A stretch of 64,000 nucleotides of DNA from Pilaira anomala (taxonomy: Eukaryota > Mucoromycota > Mucoromycetes > Mucorales > Mucoraceae): positions 124,001 through 188,000 of the forward strand of contig JAIXMQ010000055.1 of NCBI GenBank assembly GCA_025716855.1, read 5' to 3'. Below, one piece after another: positions 45,064 through 57,378 of this stretch (its first letter is position 1; every line of letters starts with the position of its first letter). The notes under the pieces were generated by a model. It searched no databases. It was not told the origin of the DNA and saw only the letters and a list, made by a program, of their open reading frames with translations. A program made the position numbers and the translations under genes.

Positions 45064-48000
45064 GGTTAAATACGTATTTCAAAATGTCAAAAAAAAAACA
45101 AAAAAAACCTTACTCTGTCATTTCTTCAGGTACAGCAGCAGTAGTCGCCCAACCTGTGGATGATTTTCTTCTCGGTTGTGTTTCCAATGAATTTAATTCA
45201 TTTTCCAAGTTCTCAAATGATACCTTGACGCCCTTTTTCATCTTGCCTTCATTCTTTGAAGAAGAAGAAGAAGCCAAAGTGAGTTGATCTGTCAGGACAG
45301 GACTCTTGATACGAACAGGTTCAACAACGGATTGCTGCTGCTGCTGCTGCTTTGGAGTTGGTGGTTTCTCATGACGTAAAGTAACTAAAGTTTCCAAAAA
45401 AGACGAGACACTACCATCTCCTCTACTTGAAGCATACAACGATGTAGAAAACTCCGGATCTTCTACTTCTTCGAGGTATGAATCATCTTTTGTAAAACTA
45501 AACTGACCTCGTGGTACTGTTGGTGTTTCTTCAATTTGTGCTTGTCGTACATAATTTTCTAAATCATGAATTAATTCAGTAGAGATAGAATCCAACATAC
45601 TATATATATATACAGACAATTAATAATAATAAAAAAAAAAAACCCCCTCCTGTCTCATTTGCATTATGAATTTTACCTTGAACTTAAAAATGTAGGTAAA
45701 TTTACACTGATAAATTCTAAACAAGACTTTTTTAGAGATTCGGCGAGATAAATATCAGCGTATTCAAAGATAACAGTGGCCGAACGAAGTTTAACGAACC
45801 GTAAAAGAGCACTTTCGGTGATTGCCTTTAACCTGGTTAACAAAAGGGCGTCCGATTCACATAAAAGATTGAGCAAGAAATACATCATGGATTCTTCACG
45901 ATCCTTTTCAATCGAATCAAATAAACTAGCATGATTATCATCCATATAAATATACTTGAGAATCGTATCCATGATCTCCGTCGACACATGCTCCAAATTC
46001 ACTTCAATATGTCCTTCCACTACTATTGCATGGGGGTTTTCTCTTCGATTTTGAACCCATACTGATCCCGGCTTCAAGATATTTCCAAAAAATGGACATC
46101 GTTGTCGAAGCACAATCTCATGACACTTTATTACCGTTCCATCCTTTGTCCGAACCACAATATCCGTACCTTTTTTCTTTTCTAAAAGGTACTTAAGATC
46201 GCGTTCAAGCGATGTGGTTTTTCGGTAATAGTTTTCTTGTGCGGTGGTGATTAAGTTTGGAATATAAAAGATTTTTGCTAAAGCGATCAAATCCTTTTGG
46301 ATGGATTTGGGATTACATGTGTGGTGGTGGTGGTGGTGGTGGTGGTTTCCTTTGGAGGAGGAGAATGAGGCAAGTATGGGTACTTGAAACGCTAATGTCA
46401 TTGGATGTGCGTACTGGTCTGTATAAATAAACTCTAAAAGTAACAAGACGGAGCTCAATTGACAATGCTGGATTTGTATCTCGATTCGAGTCGTCGTCGT
46501 TGTAGCATCTGAAGAAGAAGAAACGCGTTTATGTAAATGAATCTTAATATCCCCACCTAGACTTTTATCTTTTGATTTCACCAACTGTTTAAAGACTTCA
46601 CTACGACAACGTAAGATGGAACTATGACAATAGATATTTCTTCCTTCTACCACCAACACAATATCCAACGTAGGATCCACCTGTCCTAAGCTATCTGCAC
46701 GAACCCAAGCCTCGTCAATACTAGCTGCTCTCAATGCATCATAATTTTCTCGAATGGTGTTTAACTCTACGTCATATCCATGCATATCTTCCGATGCCAC
46801 CACATGATGACTATTGTATTTCGAGAACCTCTCCAAGGCCCTTTTCATATCGAACTTTTGGTTCAAGGCATGTCTTTTGAATTCATTTTTTACCCAATCC
46901 GAGACGCTAACATGCGGTAAAGCGCTGTAGAGATCATGAGAGAGCGTGGATGGAGGTAGATCCGTGATTGGGTTCAACTGATACTCGGATCGAATGGCAG
47001 CAAAGGCCCCACTTGAATTTGCACAGACTTGAACACATCGTTGTATCGTAGGCACTTGATGAAACTTGTATCCGTTAGACTCGGATCGACCGATCAAGAC
47101 GTGTCCTGACACGGTACAGATTATCAGCTCACCATTTTGTCCAAGACTTGCATCGATTGCGGCTAAATGAGGTTGATGCGCAGCCCAGATACGTTTTGGG
47201 GTTGAAACGATCGTTTTGGACCTGTTGTTGTCGATCCCTTTTTTATGGTGTCCACCACCACCAGCACCACCAGCACTACCCGTACTGGTGGTGGTGTTGT
47301 GTTGTTGTTGATCTAAATGTGTAGGATGAGATGATCGACAGGACCAGACAAAGACATCACCAGCATTTGTGACAGCGCCCAAGTACTCAGTACCACTTCC
47401 AAGTAACTTGACAGCAAAGTTCAGTTCGGATCGATGGATTTGAATATGATTCGGAAATCGACGGACAGGTAAGAACAATTTCTGTTGATTGTAATTACAG
47501 AGCAAGATGATATCATGAGCATCATTTAAGATGACGGTGGCATGATCATTTGCAACCACTTGAAGGATCTTTCGCGACATGATCATAATACTACTGACTT
47601 TTCTAGGCGATGTCTGACAAGGTTTGTTTTGATCGGGTTGATAGTACCCTAATTGACCTTGATTATAGCCAAAGGTGAATAGATCTGTAGCGGTATAGAC
47701 GACGGAATGAATACGAGAAGCGGCAGCACCCAGGATGGGTTGTTTCTTTAAGCTCTGAGCCTGTATCTTTTTCGGGACGAGTTGCATTGGTGTTGGTGGA
47801 TTGTTATTATGGAGCAGTAGTGGGTCCGTCGTCGGGTCGTCATAACCTAACTGACCAAACTTGTTCAGTCCAAAGGTCAAGACGGAACCTGAGGCAGTGA
47901 TGGCGATCGTATGGTCTCTTCCTAAAGCCATGGAGACGATCCGTTCAGGCCATGGCAAAGGTACTAAAGTAAATTGAGTATCATGTTCCTTTCCAGTACC

Positions 48001-48970
48001 TAACCTTCCACCTCTTCCAAAGCCACATAAGAGTAAGTTCAGTTGTGGCTCGCTTGTCAAGATGGCCATATGGTATTTGGACATGGCGATGGATTCGATG
48101 GTCACACCGTTGGGACGAGTCATGATACAGGGAGAGTGTTGTGAACTCAAGGAAAGTGGGACACGTTCAGGTCTTTGTCTGTTTTCAGAGTCTGCGTGGC
48201 CCAAGACGTAGTTGGTGTTATGACCCCATGTGTAGAGATCGGTGCCTCCTGCTGATTTTGATGTTGTTAACTTTTTTTCTTCTGTAGTAGTAGGTTGTAG
48301 CATCGTTTGCCATGGTTCGTCTGTTTGTTCGGTTGTGTCGTCTAGGTCTGTGGTGGATGGATTATTTAATTGGATTTGGTGTTTAGGGTATGTGTTTGGG
48401 ATAGTGGTGTTGTATAACTCAAATGCATCCAGTCCTTCCCAATCCTAGTAGAAATAGTTTTTTTTTTTTTTAGTGATTGTGGTACGAAACTCTTTTTTAT
48501 TTTTTTTTTTGGGTATTTTACTTTTATGCTTAAATCGATATCTTCTCTTGATAATAACATTCTTGCAATCTCGATATTTCCCATATACAAAGCTCTAAAG
48601 ATTAAAAATTTTCAGCATAAAAAATAGTTGAATGGTTATTTTTTAAAAAAAAATATATATCTAACCTATGTAAAGCTGTCCAACCATTCTCTCGATCACG
48701 TAAATTAATATTGACAGATGAACAATGAATTAAATCATGAGCTATTTGAACTCGGTTCCAAGTGACTGCAACATGTAAAGCGGTTCGACCGTTCACTGAA
48801 CGTTTATTGAGATCGAAATGCTTTGAAGCATTGTTAAGTTTATGTTGGTGTTGTTGAATGAACTGAAGGTCTTGTTTTGGTATCGTACCATGATCTCCAG
48901 TAGCGTGTTGAATAAAGTAATTTAATAACTGGATATCATTATTTCTTATGGCTTTGAAAATAGAGGTCAT
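44221..48970 (-). CDS. IBTK-type protein: ankyrin repeats, RCC1 repeats, two BTB domains
   Basis: Seven exons, 48970-48666, 48594-48522, 48444-45677, 45599-45114, 45030-44952, 44859-44672 and 44590-44221, encode 1422 residues. The N-terminus holds ankyrin repeats (GRTALHVAVTWNRVQIAHDL, GWTALHRALYMGNIEIARML). RCC1-like blades follow (DLYTWGHNTNYVLGH, LLCGFGRGGRLGTG, VLTFGLNKFGQLG, LFTFGYNQGQLG). Two BTB domains come next (DIVLVVEGRNIYCHSSILR near residue 718; DIVVRTKDGTVIKCHEIVLR near 873). The C-terminal ~470 residues are mostly disordered with poly-Gln and poly-Ser. This is the layout of IBTK (inhibitor of Bruton's tyrosine kinase), in animals a Cullin-3 ubiquitin-ligase adaptor. Since fungi lack BTK, a CRL3 substrate-adaptor role is more likely. 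The three separate long frames belong together: every junction is in phase. Confidence 0.9.
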
Positions 48971-49153
48971 GAATTGATTGATTTTTTTTTTTGCAGCAGA
49001 AGCAGAAGAAGAAGAAAAAAAGAAGAAGAAAAAAAAGAAAAAAAGAAAGCTGCGGTAACGATTATATACATATATAAAAAAGACCAATGAACAAATTCGG
49101 TATTTTTAAAAGACAGATATACTTCATAAATGTGATTTTTTTTTTTTTTTTAT

Positions 49154-50186
49154 TTATTCATATTGATGATGAGATGCAAAAGTAGATAGAATATCAGTCA
49201 AAGTAATGACACCCTTTAATTCACCCGTATTCAAATCGGTCCACCAAAGACGATAGGCTTTACGAAGCACAAAAGCCGACATGATTTGAGACAGAGTGAA
49301 ACCATCATGACAAGTCAAAGGACGATAGAGATCACCATGACTTGCTTTCAAGTACATGACTACAGGCTTTGACAAAGAATCCCAACGATCTCTGTTCAAG
49401 CCTCGAATATCCTGTGGACTGATTTCACCAATTAAATCATCATTATCATCTACAATCGGTAATGAACTAATGGAGTGATCTCCAGCTAACTTTAAAAACG
49501 CTTCAGCGGCCGTGGATTTAAAATTAAGCTCGGATCGAACTCCAGCATGAATGTTCTTGATGTCTTTTACAGATAAATCAAGTACGGAGGAACCAAGTTG
49601 ATGGTTATTGGATTGAAAGAATCGAATCAAGTCCATTTGAGATAACAAAATAAATTGGTTCATTTGTTGTTGAATCAAGACACGATGTGTTCTTTCAGTC
49701 GTAAAGAGGTGTAAGAGTTTTTCTAATGGATCCGTTGATTTGAGAATATTCAAGTTTTCTGTCATCCCAATCGTTTCACTGAGTGGCATTAAGAGTACAT
49801 TACGATCTGATTGTAAAGTTTCCAAAGATACCTGATGAAGAAGAAGAATGTGAGTAAAAAAAAAAAAAATCATATAAATTCTCTCACAGTCTTGTTTTTA
49901 CCTTGGTACTCAATAACTTTAATAAATCTAAAGCACTTACAATAGTAATATACTCTTTTTCACCTTTATCATTTGTACGATAAATGGGAACAGACAAGAT
50001 ATCATGAGCTAATAAGAAATCAAATGCTTTTTCCATCGTACAAGAACAAGGTAAATCCAAAAGTTCACGCGTACTCATAGGCTTGACTTTTTCAATCACT
50101 TGACCTACATTCTTTGACTGAATAAATTCAAGAAGGGTATCCTTATTATTTAAACTAATATTATTATTATTTAAAATCGATGTCAT
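49154..50186 (-). CDS. Four-CBS-domain protein, AMPK-gamma-like
   Basis: Two exons, 50186-49902 and 49831-49154, encode 320 residues built from four CBS motifs: FDFLLAHDILSVPIYRTND with VSALDLLKLL; LEKLLHLFTTERTHRVLI with LSQMDLIRFF; AFLKLAGDHSISSLPIVDDN with ISPQDIRGL; and IMSAFVLRKAYRLWWTD with TLTDILSTF. Paired CBS domains bind adenine nucleotides or S-adenosylmethionine derivatives. The count and order match Snf4/AMPK-gamma and related plant CBSX proteins, but the sequence is not typical Snf4; for example, the fourth domain has WWTDLNTGE. It is probably an energy-sensing or stress-related regulator. It lies head-to-tail behind the IBTK-type gene, with only about 180 bases between them. 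Confidence 0.82.
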
Positions 50187-52396
50187 GTTGAAGACGAGAA
50201 AAGCTTTGGGTTTTTTTTTTTTTTTTTTTGTTGAAAAAAAAGTAAAAAGAAAAAGAAAAAAAAAGAAATGATTGTGGGAAAATTATTTGTTCAAGTGACG
50301 TTTTATGTGTCTTGTAACCAATCAAAGTGTGCATTGCATGAGAGAAAAAGGAAAGTGATATTTATCTCAACGTATGTATGTATACGTGTATAATATGCGA
50401 ATTTCTAGTGATTATGGCGTCAGGGCAATTCCATTTCTCCTTATTTTTTTAGTAGACAATAAATATGCTGTGTAGTCTCATATCATCTACTACTTATGGA
50501 TCGGTAACATTGAATTGTTTATCCATTCTGTAAGAGAAAAAAAAAACTGGGAAGCTGACTTTATTCTTTTTAAATGAAAATGCCAAGCTTAAAAAGTAAT
50601 ATTACTGGATTCAATTACAGGTGGTCAATTAGAAAGAAGAAAAAAAAAAGTAAAACAACGTGTATAGCTGAATTGTATTACTCCTTAAAGATATACGTGT
50701 TACGATATATATATATATATATTTCTCAATTGCTTCTTTTTTTTTTTTTTATTAGCATAAATGAAAGCACAATTTGAGTGATATGTTATTAAAAAAAAAA
50801 ATAATGTTTGGTGTAACGTTTTTCCACTTTATAAAATTAAATTTCTTTGAGTTACATTGTTCTTTTTTGAAAAATACTACATCATATTAAAAAAAGAAAT
50901 AAAAAATGAAAAAGTGTGTAGATCTTTTTCTTCTCCTTTTTTTTTTTTCTGTGGCCATTTCAATATATAAAATAATACAGTAGAAAACAAAAAAAAAAAG
51001 AGAACAACTCCGCGTTTATCTTTATGTTTCTGGACCTGAAGACAACTTTTTCCTTCATTTTGTTGTTTAATGATATTTTTCAATACACGTTGTCACACAG
51101 ATATCTAAGACTTCTTTATTGTCTTGAAAGTAAAGTCTGCTTCACTATTTTTTGTATTAAAAAAAAAACAAAAATTGTGGATGATTTTTAGAAGTTAGAA
51201 TTCTATAATTAACTTTTTTTTTTTTTTTTTTAAAACTAAATTTGAAGTCATGATCTCATCATGATAAAAATATAACGAATCTTTTTTTTCTATTCTATAT
51301 AAAACCCCTTTAATAATATCATCTGTATATTTGTGGTTAATAAGCTTCTTATCTATCGTAGGACCATCCTCCTATTCGCCTCTCTCTCTCTCTCTCTCTT
51401 TTCCTTTAAAAAGAAGGATATAAAGTGCTTTATGGTTACTCTATAATCTACATATCCGGGGATGTAACCCAAAGGCGGTCCCTTTTTTTTTTTTTTTTTT
51501 TCTTCTTCCATATTTCGCTTATCTCTCTGTGGTACAAACGTTCTCTTTGAAATGATTACGTACTTATATATAACCACTCAAATATTAGTAGTAAAACGCA
51601 TTCTTCCTTTTGACATATTTCGCTCATACATAATATTAATTAATGTATCTATTGCAAGTATGTTTATATAAAAATCACGATACGTGATTTAAAAAAAAAA
51701 AAAAAGGGTATAAAAAACTGACAATTGGACTTTTTGATGTACGCGGATCGGCGGCGGCGGATGCTCAAAAGGTCAATTGTGTGTTCTTTGAAAAAAAAAA
51801 CAAACAAACAAGAACCCCTCTCTCTTCATCATTCTATTGTTAAAGAAAATAGATGGCATTTTACCAGAAAAAAGCAGGTTTTTTTACTTGTAAACTAAGA
51901 GAAAAATACTTTTGTTTATGGTACAAAAAGATAAAGGCTGATCTTTTTTGACAAATATTTACATATGACCACGAATTGTATGTGCTTTTTATTTTGAAAG
52001 ATGTCGGTGTGCGACAATGTGAACTTTTATGCATTGAACACTCTTCTTCATTGCCTGACGATTATAAGTTGGATTTAATGAAAAAAAAAGAAAATAGTAA
52101 TAATGAAGTATTTGTTTATACTCTTTTTATTATTTAGTACAATCATCCCATAAAAAAAAAAAGGTTCTAGATATTATATAAATAAACAGTATTATAGCAG
52201 TAAAAGAGAGAGAGAGAGAGGAAATAAAAATATAAATTACATGTTGTACGAAAATGAACCTTATTCAAATTGGGAAAGAAAGCATTCAGGCTCCATTTGA
52301 ACCTGGATTTTTTTTTTATTTAATAACTAGTGTAGGATCGAGGACATGAATACACCTTTTTTCTTTTTTTTTTTTTATAAATAAAAAATAAAAATC
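50187..52396. other. Intergenic stretch, 2.2 kb
   Basis: No gene is supported. It carries A/T tracts, (TC)n at about 51381-51400, an 8+8 base palindrome (AAATCACG..CGTGATTT) at about 51673-51691 and a hairpin with a GC-rich loop at 51721-51780 (annotated separately). AT-rich DNA runs up to the GT5-like gene start. Confidence 0.5.
51721..51780. other. Hairpin with GC-rich loop
   Basis: ACAATTGGACTTTTTGA pairs imperfectly with TCAAAAGGTCAATTGT, leaving a loop of about 27 bases, TGTACGCGGATCGGCGGCGG plus seven. The loop is strikingly GC-rich against an AT-rich background. No open frame or tRNA-like fold is apparent. It could be a small excised-element footprint, a structured RNA or a protein-binding site. 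Confidence 0.5.
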
Positions 52397-54796
52397 ATGT
52401 CTACACCTATTGTTGTTCAGTCACAAACAGAAGAAATAAGGTCGCCTATATCACCCGTTAGTACCACTCATACTGGCTTTCCTCCTAGACCTTCATTCCT
52501 TTCATCATCGATCAAGACTTCTTTCCATTTAAAAAAATGGCGATGGTGGAATTATCTAAGTATTTTTACTATCGTCATAATCTTATTTGAACTTTGTATC
52601 CTCGTTACAAGCTATAATTTATTACAACTCGAAACATCTCCTATCCGAATTGGTGAGTTTAAGGGTTAAAAATAAAAAAAAACTTGCAAAACATACACTA
52701 AAAAAATTTATATATATATATATACAGTGAAAAGACAATACCCAATAAAAACATACACTCATTTGGATACAAACATCAAAAGTCAAATAGAAAAAGGTAC
52801 AAGAGTATACCACATCACAAAAGAATTTGGTCCTGCAGTGACATCCGAATTAGGTAGAACCGTCACTGCACTAGCGGCTGCACAACAAGCATCCAATTCA
52901 ACCAAAGTAGCTATTGTCATGCCATTCTATACCTATTTACGTCGATTCATCACGGACAAAGAAATCGACATGTCTCTCGATATTCGAGGAAAACGAGCTG
53001 GACAGATCATGAACGTTGAGTTTCGTGTTTGGAAAATGATGCATGCATTCAACCCACCTGTCCAAGCACCGAGTGTTTATGAATGGCAAATGATCAATAA
53101 CGTCAATACATCTGTGCTCATCACACCTCAAATTCCACCTGCACCTACTGACGTCGTGCCTGTCTATATGATTGGCCATGCGAACCGTCGACCTTTCAAT
53201 CAAGCCTTTAAATGTAAATCGGCACAAGAGATCCATACCGAAAACGAATTACCGATCGAATGGAGAGACCAGTACTTTGCCAAGGCAGCCGCCACTTTTT
53301 TAGCGCATAAGGCAACGGCATCGGATGAAGAAAGTATCTTTGCACCGATTCGAATTGTGCCCAGAGTTGATATTGTACATATTCATGGCGTCTCGAATGC
53401 CTATGTGGCTAAACACTTACAGGATAAGAAGGAAGCGGATGATTTGGGGCCTAGACCGCCTGCGATTGTGTACTCCATGTACGATCATGAAGAAGAAGTC
53501 AAGTACTCGAATTCGGTGCGCAATGTACGTAAGTTCTTGGACAATTTAGCTGAGCGTGAGTCATTACGTAAATACGTCTACGATGGAAAGATGTTCATGT
53601 CGAAATTAGCCATGGATCGAGCAGAGGCCGTGACGTTCAACAGTCAGACATTAGCTGCGGATGTGGTGGAAGGCAGAAAGGATTTTCGGTTCAAGGAATT
53701 GGTGATGGATAGTTTATTAAAGAAAGTAGAGGGTGCACGATTTTATGGGATCAATAACGGTGTGGATTATCATAGTGGGGAGTACCCTTTTATTACGGAT
53801 AAATTAGTGTCAAAGAAACTCGGGTACCCAAAATACGCATTGGAGTTGATTGCAGATAAACCAGCCATGTACTCTACGGACCCAATGCATCCTTTAGCGT
53901 TGGATGTACCCGAGACCCCTACGTACTGGACACTCTCAGACCGTACCAAGGATTTTGTGTCACTTTTTAAGGACAGAGCGAAACGTAACTTGATCAAACG
54001 CAACTTCTTTTCTGAAAAGGATTTAAAACGTCCTGTGGTCTTGTTCCGTGGTAACTTTGAGATGAATAAAGGGTTAGAGGTGTTTGAAGAGGCAGTAGAG
54101 TACTTTGTCAAGCACGATATGCGGTTTGTGATCATGGGTGGGAAACGAGATTATCCTTTTCAAGCGTTAGATGCTTTGGTGAAGAAGTACCCTCAACATG
54201 TCTCCATTGTCTCGAATGGGAAAGAAGAACGTCGGATTGGTGTCTTGATTCGTGCAGCAGCAGATTTTGTGTTGGTGCCGAATCCTTATGATAATCAAGG
54301 GACAGAGGCGTTTGAGGGTATGCTCTTTGGTTCGGCTGTGATCACAACCGGTGCAGGTAGTATCCATGAAGCGATCATTGATCGTCCTTTATATCAAGCA
54401 GGTATGCGTCAAGTGAGTGTGGCTTATTTGGATCCTACGGTGGTAACTGAATTAGGTGCAGTCGTGACAAGTTATGAATACTTTAATGGATACGTGTATG
54501 ATGAAGAAGACAGCGAAAGTTTAGAGTCTGCCATTGTAGATGCAGCCAAGGACTTTAAACGGGTACGAAAGAATAAGGCCTTACGTGAAGAATTTGTGTT
54601 GCGTATGATTCGTGGTGCTTTGAATTTAGGTTGGGATCGTGGTCACTATCAAGGTCCTGTCCATGAGTACAATCAAGTGTATGAGTTGGCTCTGGAAGAT
54701 AGATTTATTCCGGAAATGCAACGACATGAAGTAGAACAAGAACATGATTTAGTCTCTAGACTTCAAGATGTTGAAGTTGATATGGATTGGGAATAA
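52397..54796 (+). CDS. Membrane-anchored glycosyltransferase of the starch/glycogen-synthase (GT5-like) fold
   Basis: Two exons, 52397-52652 and 52728-54796, encode 774 residues. A cytosolic tail of about 50 residues precedes one membrane helix (LSIFTIVIILFELCILVTSY), the plan of a type II membrane protein. The rest has the two-lobe GT-B layout of GT5 synthases: an N-lobe starting RVYHITKEFGPAVTSELGRT, VDIVHIHGVSNAYVAKHL, EAVTFNSQTLAADVV and FYGINNGVDYH, and a C-lobe with RPVVLFRGNFEMNKGLEVF, FVIMGGKRDYPF, RAAADFVLVPNPYDNQGTEA and GSAVITTGAGSIHE. The canonical KTGGL sugar-nucleotide loop is replaced by FGPAVTSELG. A wall or secretory-pathway glucan role is inferred. Confidence 0.8.
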
Positions 54797-54872
54797 TATC
54801 TCTACTTTTTGTTTTTTTTTTATATAATTTTTATATATATATCTCTCTCTGTATAGTTTTTTTTTTTTCGTC

Positions 54873-54907
<35 letters not shown>

Positions 54908-54923
54908 AATCAAGTTTTATTTT

Positions 54924-56844
54924 TTAATGTGGTTTTTTACTACTACTATTACTTTCTTCGTTATTATACATGCCGGTCATCATTAAATCTATAATTCAAT
55001 AAAATAAAAAAATGAGTTATAATATTCAATTTTTTTATTTTTTTTTAAAAAAAAAATTACCGTATTTCTTTTGACCCATCATAATACTTTGCCAAGGATT
55101 TGCAGCAGGTGTTGTATTTGTTGGTTTATTATGATTCATAACACCATACCCATTCATCAACTGAATAGGAGTCACTTTTGCGGAAGAAGCAGATTCTTTT
55201 TCCTGATGTTGATTGGATTTATTTGGAGTAAGTTGTACACCTAAATACCCAGATAAATCTTCATAACTCAGTCCAGGTTGTGATGGTTGTGGTTGTGGTT
55301 GTGGTTGTGGTTGTGGTTGTGGTTGTGGTTGTGGTTGTGGTTGTGGTTGTGGTGGTAGCGAGGGTTGCGTTGTCAAGACAGGCGGTTCTGGATGATGTTG
55401 TTCAGCTGTGGTATGAATTTCTTCTAACCCTTGTAACTTTCTCCATTCATTCGTACACCTTCTTAAATTATAATCAATGGTTAAAAACCAATACTTTTCA
55501 AAGAACTCAGCGGGTAATTGCCAATTGCCTGCAAGCGCTGGATCCCCTCCATGAAAGACAGAGCCAGATAAAAGACATCGGAAACAATCATCTAGATCGA
55601 ATTGGTCTCGATAGAGAATCATTCGATCTCTCATATGTGGCGTTGGGATTAAATCAATACGTGGGTCGTGTGGAATGGTAAGCTAAAAAAAAAATAAATA
55701 TAAAAAATTTATTTAATCCATTGTAATAAGTTTGTAGTTAGATAATACTTACTTGTAGTAGAGTGGGTTGAATGGCAAATGGAATCGATTGCATACGAAC
55801 ACAGGCTGATTGAAGTCGTAACCTTAAACGAAGTGTTTGAATCGCGGCTAAATTGGATGTGATGGGTTCATTCGAAAGCATCACAGGTGGTGGTGGTATT
55901 TCTTGCGTTGTAGTATGTGATGTGGTTGCATGTTCGGTATCGGCTGTTGACATAGGTGATAATGGAGGTATACCTGCAAATAAATTTGGGTCTTCTGTTG
56001 AAGGAGCTTGTTCTTGTTGAACGTTGGTTGAATTAGGATGATTAGGATACCAATTTTGCTGATGTTGCTGTTGATGCTGATGCTGCTGCTGCTGATGCTG
56101 ATGTGGCTGATGTGGCTGTTGTGGTTGTGGTGGCGGCGGTGGTGGTGGTGGTTGTGGATATACGTTTCTATTATCCGATACTCTATGAATACCATCTGGT
56201 GTAATAAGAATAGAGCCAGTAGGTAGCCCATTATTCTGCTGCATTCTTTGGTTACGTTGTTCCTGTTGTAACCTTATATTTGATATCTCTGGTGAGTCGT
56301 TCATGAGTCTGGTAGATATCTGTAACTTATTTTTAGAATTGACGTTTATGTAAGAAGCGATCGATTGAGGAATGGACTGGTTCAAGATGCCAAGTGTCTT
56401 TTCGTCAACGTGAGGACAGTGTTGTGGTATGACCAAATTATGTTGTAAACAAACCAACTGTAAAGAAAGTACGATACCTTTTAGGTACCAGTTTTCAGCT
56501 TTAAGAATCTCATTATCTGTGGATAAGGTTTGATTCTCGTGTAAGAGCTTATCTCGATGCTCTCGGATACCTCGAATGTTTGTCTCTAAATCTTTCATGT
56601 GCCGTTCTTTACGTTCACGAAAAGCTCGCTGAGCTGCTCGGTTTTGAGCTTTTCGTAGTGCGGGTGAGGCTGGGTTTGGCTTTCTGCCTGGTTTCTTTCG
56701 AATCTTGATCGGTTGTCCTTGGTGGGATTGTGGTACAGGTGAGGGGGTATCTTCAATCGGTTCTTGTTCATATCCACAATCATCTAGGTCGGATAAATCC
56801 ATTGCTTCTGAATAAGAAGTAGTTCCAATGACATTACCAGCCAT
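54924..56844 (-). CDS. bZIP transcription factor, Pap1/Yap-like, with DUF3425 region
   Basis: Three exons, 56844-55753, 55682-55061 and 54988-54924, encode 592 residues. The basic region at about residues 60-85 (KAQNRAAQRAFRERKERHMK) fits the Pap1/Yap NRxAQxxFR class, followed by a leucine zipper. A Gln/Pro/His-rich linker is encoded around 56070-56160. The C-terminal half has the DUF3425 text common in fungal bZIPs (LTIPHDPRIDLIPTPHMRDR, CFRCLLSG, WFLTIDYNLRRC), then a (Pro-Gln)n array. Pap1/Yap factors act in oxidative stress and drug responses, though DUF3425 bZIPs are diverse and often uncharacterised. The Cys residues that Pap1 uses for redox control are not arranged in an obvious c-CRD here. 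Confidence 0.9.
55278..55352 (-). repeat. (Pro-Gln)n-coding hexanucleotide repeat
   Basis: About twelve tandem GGTTGT units on the plus strand encode a PQPQPQ run in the bZIP protein. Length is probably variable between strains. Confidence 0.92.
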
Positions 56845-56947
56845 GGTTTAAGTTATAATTAAAAAGTAATTTAAAAAAAAAAAGAGAGAGGGAGAGAGAG
56901 AGAGAGAAACTAAATAAACGAAAAAAAAAAAAAGTTATTTTTGTAAA

Positions 56948-57095
56948 ATGACTGTTTATGAAGTTGATAAACATGTTATTTCATTTTCCGAGATTATACA
57001 AAATGGTAAAACTATTCTTCCTTTCGATCCCAACCCCACTTCTTGAAGCTTTTAAAGAAAACACAGCTTTCTTGTTGAATACCCGTACTACAATT
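56948..57095 (+). pseudogene. Broken 5' gene fragment with a one-base frameshift
   Basis: ATG at 56948 opens MTVYEVDKHVISFSEIIQNG followed by KTILPFDPNPTS and a stop at 57044-57046. Ignoring one T just before that stop, the frame continues LEAFKENTAFLLNTRTTIG up to a GTAAATG donor-like site at 57096. The two halves read as one natural exon, so a single-base insertion (or sequencing error) broke it. No further exon is seen before the multicopper oxidase gene, so the copy is also truncated. I do not recognise the parent family. Confidence 0.55.
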
Positions 57096-57304
57096 GGTAA
57101 ATGTTAAAAATAACCTTTTTTTTTTTTAATTTCAGGATTTTTTTTTTTTTTTTTTTTCTACGCCCTGAGATATCTTGATTTTTTTTTTTTCTATAATAAT
57201 TGATCGACATGTTATACACCTGAAGCGTAGTATACAATGTTATAAATATATAAAAATTTATTTTAAGAGACAACACATAAACTTGCGCAATAGAATAAAA
57301 CTCA

Positions 57305-57313
57305 TATATAAAG
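57305..57313 (+). promoter_or_regulatory. TATA box of the multicopper oxidase gene
   Basis: TATATAAAG, 74 bases before the ATG at 57379. This predicts a 5' leader of about 40 bases and argues against upstream in-frame codons being translated. Confidence 0.5.
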
Positions 57314-57378
57314 AACTCAATTTTCAGAAATCCCAGAAAAAAAAAAAATTCATTCAAATCATCAGACTCATATTAAAA

